A DNA stretch of 64,000 nucleotides from Roseofilum reptotaenium CS-1145 (lineage in GTDB: Bacteria; Cyanobacteriota; Cyanobacteriia; Cyanobacteriales; Desertifilaceae). The stretch lies in the NCBI RefSeq assembly GCF_028330985.1, contig NZ_JAQMUE010000019.1:1-64000 (forward strand), written 5' to 3'. Shown here one piece after another: positions 42,199-50,813 of the stretch. The position numbers and the translations under genes were made by a program. Below the pieces are notes generated by a model. That model was not told the origin of the DNA. It saw nothing but the letters and a program-made list of their open reading frames with translations, and did no database searches. How positions within the stretch are numbered: position 1 is the stretch's first letter; each line of letters starts with the position of its first letter.

Positions 42199-42495
42199 TC
42201 AAGATCCTAGTTTGAAGGCTTCGACGAACAGACTATACACTAAGCCAATTTTCAATCCATTAATTACATCTCGCCAGAGGTTATCTTGACTCCAAAGCTT
42301 AGAGCCATAAATGAGGCGATTGAGGACTTCTATCCCCATCACCAAAATGGCTGCTACCAGGATATCCTGTTCTGCCCGTTGACCAGCGATGGTAGACAAG
42401 GCTGTACCCAGGAAAAAACCGAATAAAAAACTGATAGTCAACAAGGACAAGCGCCGCCAAGGATTGCGTAATACCCTAGCAGTCTCTCGACTCAA
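42199..42495 (-). CDS. ycf20: Ycf20/DUF565 membrane protein
   Basis: A 98-residue protein with two or three hydrophobic helices (LSLLTISFLFGFFLGTALST, ILVAAILVMGIEVLNRLIYG, GLKIGLVYSLFVEAFKLGS) matching Ycf20/DUF565, a conserved photosynthetic-lineage protein; in algae it affects non-photochemical quenching. The recorded TTG start truncates the family N-terminus. Sense continues upstream to about 42534 (TQNTRLNELVNVLSRE), with GGGAGG just before it but a GTT where ATG/GTG is expected. The real start is thus uncertain. Divergent from psb28. Confidence 0.8.
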   Translation of the reverse strand: MSRETARVLRNPWRRLSLLTISFLFGFFLGTALSTIAGQRAEQDILVAAILVMGIEVLNRLIYGSKLWSQDNLWRDVINGLKIGLVYSLFVEAFKLGS

Positions 42496-42601
42496 AACGT
42501 TGACGAGTTCATTCAGACGAGTATTCTGCGTAACCCTATCCTCCCGATCGAGTGCAGTGCTAAAATTAAGGGTAAACCATTCACTCCATTTTTACCAAAT
42601 T

Positions 42602-42958
42602 GTGACTATCTCTGTAGAATTTATTGAAGGAATGTCAGAAGAAATTAGTGGCATTAGTCTGCGAAAACGCCCGAATTCTGATACCAAAATTGTGGTTTTA
42701 AGCTTTGAGAGGCTGGTTGCAGCAGAAGGATTTAAGAGTTTTGGCAATAAGGTGGAGCATCTGTGGCTCAAGGATGAAGAAGGAACGATCCAGGTGAGTC
42801 CCAATGGTATGAAATTTATTTTTGTCGATGATGATGAGCTATCTAATGCAGAGTGTACGTTTGAGGTGCATTCTCAAGATCAGTTTGACCGGGTAATGCG
42901 TTTTTTCCATCGCTATGCTGATGCCTATGGTTTTGAGTTTCAAGGCAATAGGCAATAG
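42602..42958 (+). CDS. psb28: Photosystem II assembly protein Psb28 (Psb28-2-like)
   Basis: A 118-residue protein: MTISVEFIEGMSEEISGISL, then VVLSFERLVAAEGFKSFGN, EHLWLKDEEGTIQVSP, and DQFDRVMRFFHRYADAYGFE at the end, as in Psb28. It binds PSII assembly intermediates at the cytoplasmic side near cytochrome b559. The start is the GTG at 42602; a longer reading from 42389 runs antisense through ycf20 and is rejected. The last residues GNRQ and the stop are encoded by the heptamer repeat GGCAATAGGCAATAG, so the natural end has been replaced. Confidence 0.87.
   Translation: MTISVEFIEGMSEEISGISLRKRPNSDTKIVVLSFERLVAAEGFKSFGNKVEHLWLKDEEGTIQVSPNGMKFIFVDDDELSNAECTFEVHSQDQFDRVMRFFHRYADAYGFEFQGNRQ
42944..42958. 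repeat. GGCAATA heptamer repeat forming the psb28 3' end
   Basis: GGCAATAGGCAATAG includes the psb28 stop codon. The same heptamer runs occur at about 21326-21340, 43253-43275 and elsewhere, always intergenic or at gene ends. Confidence 0.8.
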
Positions 42959-42960
42959 CT

Positions 42961-43212
42961 TTAAGATTCTTCTGGAGGGGGATCGAGGGGTAACAGACCA
43001 CTCTGTTGGATAAGTTTGGGCCAAATGAGGATAAAGTAGCCCATCCAAGCGAATATGGGTAGGGAGAAGAGGAGGGAAAACCACCAACGATGGAGAATAA
43101 TCCAACTCAGGGCGATCGCCGCGACTCCAGTTAAAATGATAGACCAGGGTTGACACCACCAGGGCTTATATTGCCAAACATTCACGGGTTTTGAGGGAAG
43201 GGATTCAGACAT
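42961..43212 (-). CDS. Small membrane protein (DUF6737-like)
   Basis: An 83-residue cyanobacterial protein: PVNVWQYKPWWCQPWSIILT then two membrane helices (about 22-42 and 44-63) and a C-terminal GLLPLDPPPE. The N-x-W-x-YKPWWCQPWSI motif matches DUF6737. Function unknown. It is convergent with psb28, two bases between stop codons. Confidence 0.72.
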   Translation of the reverse strand: MSESLPSKPVNVWQYKPWWCQPWSIILTGVAAIALSWIILHRWWFSLLFSLPIFAWMGYFILIWPKLIQQSGLLPLDPPPEES

Positions 43213-43378
43213 GGGTAAAAAGTTAAGGCTCTCAGCTAGTTGTCAAGGGGGAGGCAATAGGCAATAGGCAATAGGGAAAATCCAGTTTTCCCCTTGGCTT
43301 GAAAAGTCCATAAGGGGAACATCGGGTGCGATCAAGATTTTATTCTATTGGAAATATTTCTAAACACAAGGGAAAACT

Positions 43379-44086
43379 ATGGCAAAATCGAAATCCAAAG
43401 ATCGGACGTTAGCGATTGATATTGGTGGTAGTGGGATTAAGGCAATGGTCTTGGATCGCAAAGGCCGTCCTTTGGGCGATCGCGTACGAGTGCAGACTCC
43501 CCAACCCGCTACACCCGAGGCACTCTTGAGGGCGATCGCCGATTTAGCCGAACAAGCCGGAGCTTGCGATCAGGTTTCCGTTGGCTTTCCCGGAGTCGTG
43601 CGCCATGGTATCGTTTCTACTGCCGTTAACCTTCATCCCAATTGGGTGGAATTTGACCTAGCCTCAACGCTCTCGGAATCGTTGGGTCAACCGGTACGAG
43701 TGGCCAATGATGCCGATATTCAAGGGTTTGGAGCGATTTCTGGTCAAGGGGTGGAACTGGTAATTACCCTGGGAACCGGCTTTGGAACGGCCTTATTTGT
43801 AGATGGAAAACTGGTTCCGAATCTGGAAGGTGGTCATCATCCTTTCCGTAAAAAACAAACCTATGAGCAACAATTGGGACGTGCTGCACTGGAGAAAGTC
43901 GGGACGAAAAAATGGAATAAACGGTTGAAAAAGGCGATTTGCAAACTTCAACATCTATTCAACGCCGATCGTATCTATTTAGGAGGTGGAGAAGCGAAAA
44001 AGGTAGACTGTGAACTTCCTAAAAATGTCTCCATTGTTCCGAACATCAATGGACTTTTAGGCGGAATTGCGCTCTGGAATTTATAG
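43379..44086 (+). CDS. ROK-family sugar kinase, probable polyphosphate glucokinase
   Basis: A 235-residue ASKHA-fold kinase. Phosphate-1 motif LAIDIGGSGIKAMVLD near the N-terminus, VSVGFPGVVRHG, VRVANDADIQGFGAISG (catalytic Asp), LVITLGTGFGTALFVDG (adenosine/phosphate-2) and the EGGHHPF zinc-site-like segment, although the CxCGxxGC motif of regulators is absent. This matches cyanobacterial polyphosphate- or ATP-glucokinases. The stop TAG at 44084-44086 is the first three bases of a TAGCAC-TTT-GTGCTA palindrome. Confidence 0.85.
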   Translation: MAKSKSKDRTLAIDIGGSGIKAMVLDRKGRPLGDRVRVQTPQPATPEALLRAIADLAEQAGACDQVSVGFPGVVRHGIVSTAVNLHPNWVEFDLASTLSESLGQPVRVANDADIQGFGAISGQGVELVITLGTGFGTALFVDGKLVPNLEGGHHPFRKKQTYEQQLGRAALEKVGTKKWNKRLKKAICKLQHLFNADRIYLGGGEAKKVDCELPKNVSIVPNINGLLGGIALWNL

Positions 44087-44115
44087 CACTTTGTGCTAGG
44101 GAATAGGGAATAGGA
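44084..44115. repeat. TAGCAC palindrome plus GGGAATA heptamers at a stop codon
   Basis: TAGCAC-TTT-GTGCTA (44084-44098) then GGGAATAGGGAATAGG. The palindrome begins exactly at the glucokinase stop codon and may serve as a terminator-like hairpin. Confidence 0.75.
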
Positions 44116-44189
44116 TTATGGTACATGGCTTTAGGGATTCAGTATTGTACTCCATAACATCGCAAAGCCCTGTATCTATTTTTCTGTCA

Positions 44190-46212
44190 GTTTCAATCCC
44201 TCATAGGGATTTAAGAGCGTTTCAACTGGTTCGCTCGGTTCGCCTTCGCTGTATTCTTTGTCTGTTTCAATCCCTCATAGGGATTTAAGAGCGTTTCAAC
44301 TTGAGGAAGTGGGCGCACTTGCCATTTTGACACGTTTCAATCCCTCATAGGGATTTAAGAGCGTTTCAACCGGTAGGGCGCGATCAAGGCATCAAGGTTT
44401 CTAAATTGTTTCAATCCCTCATAGGGATTTAAGAGCGTTTCAACGTGCGATCGCTCCATAGAGCGATGGGAAATGATCGCTTTTTGGTTTCAATCCCTCA
44501 TAGGGATTTAAGAGCGTTTCAACGATTATCGCAGAAGACTAAAAAACAATTTAGGGCAAGTTTCAATCCCTCATAGGGATTTAAGAGCGTTTCAACGCCA
44601 CATATTCGGCATCTTCTGTTGACAATTCTTCGTTTCAATCCCTCATAGGGATTTAAGAGCGTTTCAACAACTCCCCACGGCATCCATCCCCCAAAAGCGC
44701 TTGGTTTCAATCCCTCATAGGGATTTAAGAGCGTTTCAACTTTCCATTCCATAAGTGCGACCTGTAAAGCTACACGTTTCAATCCCTCATAGGGATTTAA
44801 GAGCGTTTCAACTTGGATGTCGTTACTGAGTTCGATTAATCCGTCTGTTTCAATCCCTCATAGGGATTTAAGAGCGTTTCAACACTCGAAACCATCCCCA
44901 GCGACTCCACCTCGTTCCCAGAGTTTCAATCCCTCATAGGGATTTAAGAGCGTTTCAACTCGCAGGGGGAAGTAAGCTATCCCCCATTTTTGTGGTTTCA
45001 ATCCCTCATAGGGATTTAAGAGCGTTTCAACAAAGCTTGAAACCCTTATCCAGAGAGAATTATAGCCAGTTTCAATCCCTCATAGGGATTTAAGAGCGTT
45101 TCAACCCCTTGGCGATGAAAATGATTTCTATCGGCCAGTGCGGTTTCAATCCCTCATAGGGATTTAAGAGCGTTTCAACATTGGGCTCTTCAATGTTTCC
45201 CGATCGTATTTTGTTATGCGTTTCAATCCCTCATAGGGATTTAAGAGCGTTTCAACACCGGGGTCTGGTTTTCCCCAATAGGCGAGGAAGAGGTTTCAAT
45301 CCCTCATAGGGATTTAAGAGCGTTTCAACAAGATTTCGCTAGGCGTGGGGATATCTTGATGACAAGTTTCAATCCCTCATAGGGATTTAAGAGCGTTTCA
45401 ACATGATTTTGATTATAGCGAATGGAATCCTCTTCTTAACCCAGGTTTCAATCCCTCATAGGGATTTAAGAGCGTTTCAACTTAGAATCGTCAGTCCTGA
45501 TGTTGTGGTGATTAGTTTCAATCCCTCATAGGGATTTAAGAGCGTTTCAACATTATGGCAACCTTGGGCAAGCCTAATTGCTCAAGGTTTCAATCCCTCA
45601 TAGGGATTTAAGAGCGTTTCAACCAGGGCGATTTTCTTACGGATGTAGTAGGTTCTGCCGTTTCAATCCCTCATAGGGATTTAAGAGCGTTTCAACTCTA
45701 CCATTATTTTAGCGATCGCCACCAGATCCACTGTTTCAATCCCTCATAGGGATTTAAGAGCGTTTCAACTTTGCATAGCACGAGCCGTTGCCGTTTCTAG
45801 TTTTTCAGTTTCAATCCCTCATAGGGATTTAAGAGCGTTTCAACTTCACCCACTCCAATATGTCTTTCTGGTAATTACTTGTTTCAATCCCTCATAGGGA
45901 TTTAAGAGCGTTTCAACGACCACTATAGGCGGCTGCGGTGAGGGCTTGGGTTTCAATCCCTCATAGGGATTTAAGAGCGTTTCAACTCCAGCAGTTGATG
46001 GGCATTGTAGTGTTCTAGTCGGAGGAGGTTTCAATCCCTCATAGGGATTTAAGAGCGTTTCAACTTATCGGATTTTGGGCGGTTGTCATCCTGATTCTTA
46101 TTGCGTTTCAATCCCTCATAGGGATTTAAGAGCGTTTCAACGTAACTCAGGCATTGGTGACTGGCGAATCTTTTGGTTTCAATCCCTCATAGGGATTTAA
46201 GAGCGTTTCAAC
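44190..46212 (-). CRISPR. CRISPR array, 28 repeats and 27 spacers
   Basis: The repeat is 37 bp, starts GTTTCAATCCC, ends GCGTTTCAAC on the plus strand, and appears identical in all 28 copies (starts include 44190, 44264, 44334, 45220, 46104, 46176). It contains a hairpin AATCCC-TCATA-GGGATT. Spacers are about 32-42 nt. Read on the minus strand the repeat ends GGGATTGAAAC, the classical 5'-handle type of cyanobacterial type I/III arrays, so transcription is probably leftward from a leader at 46213 onward. No cas genes lie in the window. Confidence 0.97.
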
Positions 46213-46304
46213 TGCTGGCTTTTGAGATGCTTGCTGTATTGACTTTTCAAGGTACATTTCCGACGCACAGGTAGTATCATAGCAAATCGGCTCCCAACAA
46301 ACAA
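46213..46304 (-). promoter_or_regulatory. CRISPR leader and promoter
   Basis: On the minus strand, TTGTTT (46299-46304), a 17-bp spacer and TATGAT (46276-46281) form a good sigma-70 promoter aimed into the array. The transcribed leader of about 55-60 nt (ending AAAGCCAGCA) joins the first repeat directly. This supports leftward transcription. Confidence 0.7.
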
Positions 46305-46467
46305 GCCCAAATCGCTGAAACCTTTGCTCTGTAAGGGCCGACGCTGGTTGTTGGACTCCAAAGCTTGGAACTCAGACGAGATAAGTCATACAGCCATTTC
46401 AGCGTTAGAGGCATTTTCCACACCCCCCTAGCGTCGGAATTCGAGAGGGGGATGGGGAGATCATCAA

Positions 46468-47838
46468 TTATCGATTCTCGATGTTCTGATAATAACTAGA
46501 AATAATGGCAACGGCGAACCACCAGAGAGTGTTGACTTGGGGACGATACCAAACCGTATCGACTGCACCATGGGCCATCATACCGATCGCGATCGCCAAT
46601 GCTCCCATTAACCACCATGCCTCAGTGGAAGCCCTATCCCGCAATCGTTCCAGGTGTTTCCATCCCTGATGGAAGGTGACGGCTAAAAACCACAGGAATA
46701 CGCTTAAGCCAATTAAACCCGTTTCTACCGCCGTTTCCAGTAAGACGGAATAGGCACTAAGGGCAGAATATTTCGGAGTCATAAACAGGGGATAGATTTT
46801 ATTAAAAGCACTATTCCCCGGCCCAATACCGATAATGGGATACGCTTCGATCATCCGCACAGCGCCCATCCAGACGTTAATGCGGAAATTATTACTGCTA
46901 TCACTACGACCGGCAAAAATACTGGAAACGCGATCGCGCACGGGAGGCACAAACAGGACTGCTATGGCAAACAAAGCGACTAAAACCCCAAATGTCAAGG
47001 GAAGAGCAAACTTTTGCCAAAACGGAGATAACCTAGCGCTCCACCAATAAACCGCCAATAAACCGAAGGCAGTCAGGGCGACCACAAAGCCAATCCACCC
47101 TCCCCGACTATAGGTCAACACTAAGCAGGCAGAATTAACCGCGAACGTCACGATCGCCAACATTTTAGGAAAAATGCCATTCCAGATCCAAACCGCCGCC
47201 AAGCCCCAAATAACCGCCGGTAAGAGATAACCGGCTAGGAGGTTAGGATTGCCCAAATAGCTATAGACGCGGGTAACATCGGCAGAAGCTGAACTGGGGT
47301 CAACCCAAGTGGCTAGCGATCGCGCCCCAAAGAAGTATTGGCGAATGCCATAAACCGCTACGGGCAAACTGGTCAATAAATAGATAGTAATTAGACTAGA
47401 GCGAATCCTCGGATTACGGGCGAGTCGAGCAGTAAAAGCAAAAAATAGCAGATACAAACCCAGTTTAATCAAGCCACTGAGGGCAGCCATTTTTACTGGA
47501 GATAGGGCTGTCGAGATCAGAGAAATCACCCCAAACAGGAAGATCGTTCCATGGATAGGAGTTGCTAAGGGTTGGCTTTCCTGACGGGGATCGTCGGAGA
47601 GAGTGAGTAAAATCCAGAATCCACTACAGGCGAGCAACAGGACACCAATTAAAGTAGTGGAGACAAAGGGACTAAACCCTAGAAGCAAGGCCACGAGGGT
47701 AGCACCGATCCAGTCAGCATAGGTCATCAGAGCGCTACCAGAACGCCAAGTTCTCAGCGATCCGACAATTCGATGCAGTAGCGATCCTTCCAGCCAAGGA
47801 TCGAGGGCAAAGTTAGATAAGAGTAGAGTTTCCCACAC
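46468..47838 (-). CDS. ictB: IctB-like O-antigen-ligase-family membrane protein
   Basis: A membrane protein of 456 residues if started at GTG 47838 (MWETLLLSNFALDPW). It has about ten hydrophobic helices and the Wzy_C/O-antigen-ligase landmark IGIGPGNSAFNKIYPLF, and RVYSYLGNPNLLAGYLLPAV as in IctB. IctB was once called a bicarbonate transporter; the family fold suggests polymer ligase chemistry. A TTG start at 47901 would add residues encoded by a heptamer-repeat stretch (TACCTATTCCCTATTCCC), so I reject it. It lies between the CRISPR leader and a TA pair. Confidence 0.8.
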   Translation of the reverse strand: MWETLLLSNFALDPWLEGSLLHRIVGSLRTWRSGSALMTYADWIGATLVALLLGFSPFVSTTLIGVLLLACSGFWILLTLSDDPRQESQPLATPIHGTIFLFGVISLISTALSPVKMAALSGLIKLGLYLLFFAFTARLARNPRIRSSLITIYLLTSLPVAVYGIRQYFFGARSLATWVDPSSASADVTRVYSYLGNPNLLAGYLLPAVIWGLAAVWIWNGIFPKMLAIVTFAVNSACLVLTYSRGGWIGFVVALTAFGLLAVYWWSARLSPFWQKFALPLTFGVLVALFAIAVLFVPPVRDRVSSIFAGRSDSSNNFRINVWMGAVRMIEAYPIIGIGPGNSAFNKIYPLFMTPKYSALSAYSVLLETAVETGLIGLSVFLWFLAVTFHQGWKHLERLRDRASTEAWWLMGALAIAIGMMAHGAVDTVWYRPQVNTLWWFAVAIISSYYQNIENR

Positions 47839-47917
47839 AGCGATTTTTAGGGAATAGGGAATAGGTAATCGATAATAGCAAGAGTCTAGCAGGGTGGGCA
47901 ATGCTCACCAACCCCTA

Positions 47918-48020
47918 ATATCAAATACTTAGATGTTTGCTACAGATGATTGACACGGGGACGCTCCAGACACTCCAGACACGGGGATTGATGTGTAGCG
48001 TTGTTTTTGGGATTTGATAT
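47918..48020. mobile_element. MITE-like element with ATATCAAATC termini (copy 2)
   Basis: ATATCAAATAC at the left and GATTTGATAT at the right, with TGTAGCG near the right end as in the copy at 1540-1688. The centre has two CTCCAGACAC-type direct repeats. About 103 bp, non-coding. A GGTGGGCA-AT-GCTCACC near-palindrome precedes it. Confidence 0.6.
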
Positions 48021-48113
48021 AATTTTACTAACTAGGGTGTAGTGCTCTAAAACTGATGTTAGATTTAATCTAATCTTTAGTTTATTGAATTACGATTATT
48101 AAATAATATTCTG

Positions 48114-48443
48114 ATGTCTAACACGATCGCCATTCATCCTAGCATTCACATCGATTGCGATCGCCTGCGGAAACTGTGCCAGCACTGGCAAATTATCGAG
48201 CTTGCCCTCTTCGGTTCCGTTCTGCGTGAGGATTTCCGCCCCGATAGCGACATTGACTTACTCATTACTTGGGATGCACAAAGCCATTGGACATTACTCG
48301 ATTTTGCCCAAATGCATGAAGACTTTGCTCTACTTCTAGATCGCCCAGTTGATCTCGTCAGTAAACGCGCCATTGAAAGTAGCAACAACCCACTACGCCG
48401 CAAGGAAATTTTGAACACTGCTCAACTCATTTATCAAAAATGA
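48114..48443 (+). CDS. mntA: MntA-type nucleotidyltransferase antitoxin
   Basis: A 109-residue minimal nucleotidyltransferase. GSVLREDFRPDSDIDLL (34-50) gives the GS...DxD signature, with Asp46 and Asp48 intact, and a C-terminal acidic position in DRPVDLVSKR. MntA antitoxins inactivate HepT by adding AMP to a Tyr in its active site. The stop overlaps the HepT-gene ATG by four bases (ATGA). Confidence 0.88.
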   Translation: MSNTIAIHPSIHIDCDRLRKLCQHWQIIELALFGSVLREDFRPDSDIDLLITWDAQSHWTLLDFAQMHEDFALLLDRPVDLVSKRAIESSNNPLRRKEILNTAQLIYQK

Positions 48444-48772
48444 TCACCGATCGCGATCGCCAGTCTCTAGTTGATATCATTAACTCCATCACCCTTGCGG
48501 GTGAATATTTGCAGCACAAGAGCCAAGCTGATTTTGAGCAAGACCCAATTCTGCAAGATGCCATCATTCGCCGAATTGAAATTGTTGGAGAAGCTGCTGC
48601 CCGCTTATCTGAAACTGCACGTAACGAAATGCAAGCTGTTTCCTGGAAACAGATCATTGGAATGCGGAATATTATGATTCATCAATACGATCGCGTTGAT
48701 CTGCAACTTGTCTGGGATACGGTCACTCAAGCTTTTCCTAGACTTATCCAAAGTCTTCAACCCTACCTCTAA
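48440..48772 (+). CDS. hepT: HepT-like ribonuclease toxin
   Basis: A 110-residue helical HEPN RNase. The catalytic RX4HXY motif is intact at Arg76-His81-Tyr83 (RNIMIHQYD), with RRIEIVGEAAARLSE before it. It would cleave RNA as a dimer and be silenced by AMPylation by the upstream MntA. Together they make a complete type VII-like MntA/HepT module. It is convergent with leuD. Confidence 0.88.
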   Translation: MITDRDRQSLVDIINSITLAGEYLQHKSQADFEQDPILQDAIIRRIEIVGEAAARLSETARNEMQAVSWKQIIGMRNIMIHQYDRVDLQLVWDTVTQAFPRLIQSLQPYL

Positions 48773-48855
48773 ATTTAATCCACTTAGATGGGTAGACCCC
48801 CTACCAGAGTCTCTAGTTCATCTTGCAGAATGGGTTAAGTTACAGCGCGAGCGCT

Positions 48856-49443
48856 CTAAAACTTCAGATACGGCAATTGGGCGGCGGTGGTACGAATGGA
48901 GTCTACTCCTTGCAGGAGTTGGCCGCAACTGTCCCATGTACCAGAGGTAAACATTTGTTGCGCTCCAGCACTGAGGTGAACGGGGCTGGTGTTGCCTTCC
49001 CACGCCACGGTTAGGTTATTGAGATCTAGGGTAAGCTGCATTGAGGGATTAGCGGCGATCGCCGTTTGCAGAGCCTTAATTTGCTCGCTCGAAGCCGTCA
49101 CACAAGGCAGTCCAATGGCGACACAATTACCAAAGAAAATTTCGGCAAAACTTTCACCGATAATGGCTTGAATCCCCCAACGGGCGATCGCCTGGGGAGC
49201 GTGTTCGCGACTGGAACCACAGCCAAAATTACCATTCACGACTAGGATTTTCGCCTGTTGATACTGGGGTTGATCGAAGGGATGTTTGCCCTGCATTTGG
49301 GCACGGTCATCCTGAAAAACAACTTCTCCTAAGCCATCGAACCTGACACAGCGGAGAAAACGAGCCGGAATAATGCGATCGGTGTCAATATCATCACCGA
49401 TTGAGGGAATTCCTGGGCCAGAAATTAGTTGAATTTGACTCAT
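48856..49443 (-). CDS. leuD: 3-isopropylmalate dehydratase small subunit
   Basis: A 195-residue aconitase-like swivel-domain subunit of leucine synthesis, which joins LeuC to interconvert 2- and 3-isopropylmalate. Motifs: DDIDTDRIIPARFL near residues 17-30, GNFGCGSSREHAPQA (substrate loop), GESFAEIFFGNCVAIGLP. Length is normal. leuC is not in the window. It lies about 110 bp downstream of folC on the same strand. Confidence 0.93.
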   Translation of the reverse strand: MSQIQLISGPGIPSIGDDIDTDRIIPARFLRCVRFDGLGEVVFQDDRAQMQGKHPFDQPQYQQAKILVVNGNFGCGSSREHAPQAIARWGIQAIIGESFAEIFFGNCVAIGLPCVTASSEQIKALQTAIAANPSMQLTLDLNNLTVAWEGNTSPVHLSAGAQQMFTSGTWDSCGQLLQGVDSIRTTAAQLPYLKF

Positions 49444-49553
49444 AGTTATAGAGAGGGGATAGGGAATAGGAAATAGGTAAGAGGGAAAAGAATATTAATG
49501 TTCTTTTGCACTGCCATAGTAAGACGTTACCTGGCTGGCGATCAATAGACCTC

Positions 49554-50813
49554 TTACCTATGTAGGGAAAAATAATAACCCAACAGATATAAGGAACCCG
49601 ACAGCACAATTAACCCGGAAGAGTCCATAACTGCTGCATCTAAAGCATCTTGGAGATCTCGATAGGCAGCACAAGCGCTCAGATTCGGTTGTAGGGTTTG
49701 GGCGAGTTCAAGTAGTGCTTCAGGGGAAGCGCAATTGCTATCGGGAACGGGGACAGTAAAGAGGCGATCGCCGGGACGCAGCAGAATTTGAAAAATTTCT
49801 TGATGAGATTTAGTCGAGATCATTCCCATCACCCAATGAATGGGGATCGTCTCTAGGCTATCGAGATAGTGGCGCAAAACCAGCGCCGACTCTGGATTAT
49901 GGGCCCCATCGATCAGAATACGCTGTTGTTTCCAGCTACTCCATTCTAGGCGGCCGGGCCATCGGGTATGGGCAATTCCCTGTTGGATCGCTTGAGGAGA
50001 AATCTGCCAGTCTGAAGGGGGTAGAGTTTGGATTGTGGCGATCGCCACAGCAGAATTTTGCAGTTGATGCGCTCCTACTAAGGGCAGTTGATACTCCAGA
50101 TCCCCAAATCTAGCTTTTCCTCCCCCCAAATCTTCGGCTGCTGGAGGATAAAGAGCTGGGCAATTTAACTCTTGAATTCGTTGCTTAATCACCGTTTGTG
50201 CTTCTGGCTGGAGAGCGCCAATAATCGCCGGACAGTGGGGTTTGAGGATGCCCGCCTTTTCCCGGGCAATATCCCCTAGGGTAGGCCCCAACACTTGCCA
50301 ATGATCCCAACCAATAGAAACAATAATCGAAGCTAAAGGGCGATCGCACACATTCGTGGCATCTAGACGACCCCCTAATCCCACTTCCATGACCGCCACA
50401 TCGCAACCCTTTTCAGCAAAATAGAGCCATGCAGCAGCCGTAAACACTTCAAACTGAGTGGGCGAATCTTCAGGATTGACTTGTTCTAAAACCGAAACCA
50501 AAATGTTATAGAGGTCTTCTGAGGCAATATTCTGACCATTAATACAAATTCGTTCTGTCCAATCTTGTAAATGGGGGGATGTATAGCGTCCCACTCGATA
50601 GCCGGCTGCCTGTAAAATCGACGAGATATAAGCACAAACTGACCCCTTGCCATTGGTTCCCGCCACATGGATGACTCGAACCCGATCCTGGGGATTCCCC
50701 AAACGAGCCAAGAGTTGCTTAATGCGATCCAATCCTAGATGAATCGCTGGATGTTGATGAGAGGGCAACAAATCGGCGATCGCCTGCCCCCATTGAGAAA
50801 CCTTATTCTTCAA
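49554..50813 (-). CDS. folC: Bifunctional dihydrofolate / folylpolyglutamate synthase
   Basis: A 419-residue Mur-ligase-family enzyme that adds glutamate to dihydropteroate or folates. P-loop GTNGKGS at 52-58; VMEVGLGGRLDATN and IVSIGWDHWQVLG follow; RILIDGAHNPESALVLRHYL starts the C-terminal domain. The start is a TTG at 50813 overlapping the end of the upstream gene by 11 bp, suggesting coupled translation; the N-terminus ITQWGQAIADLL-like stretch agrees with the family. Confidence 0.92.
   Translation of the reverse strand: MKNKVSQWGQAIADLLPSHQHPAIHLGLDRIKQLLARLGNPQDRVRVIHVAGTNGKGSVCAYISSILQAAGYRVGRYTSPHLQDWTERICINGQNIASEDLYNILVSVLEQVNPEDSPTQFEVFTAAAWLYFAEKGCDVAVMEVGLGGRLDATNVCDRPLASIIVSIGWDHWQVLGPTLGDIAREKAGILKPHCPAIIGALQPEAQTVIKQRIQELNCPALYPPAAEDLGGGKARFGDLEYQLPLVGAHQLQNSAVAIATIQTLPPSDWQISPQAIQQGIAHTRWPGRLEWSSWKQQRILIDGAHNPESALVLRHYLDSLETIPIHWVMGMISTKSHQEIFQILLRPGDRLFTVPVPDSNCASPEALLELAQTLQPNLSACAAYRDLQDALDAAVMDSSGLIVLSGSLYLLGYYFSLHR

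Noticed and set aside
42389..42601. Long N-terminal extension of Psb28
   Set aside because: It runs antisense through ycf20, has a basic low-complexity composition and is not in the family; the GTG at 42602 gives the normal start.
44519..46034. Minus-strand ORFs with VETLLNPYEGLK repeats (44519-44782 and 45846-46034)
   Set aside because: They are translations of the CRISPR repeat and spacers, a known annotation artefact.
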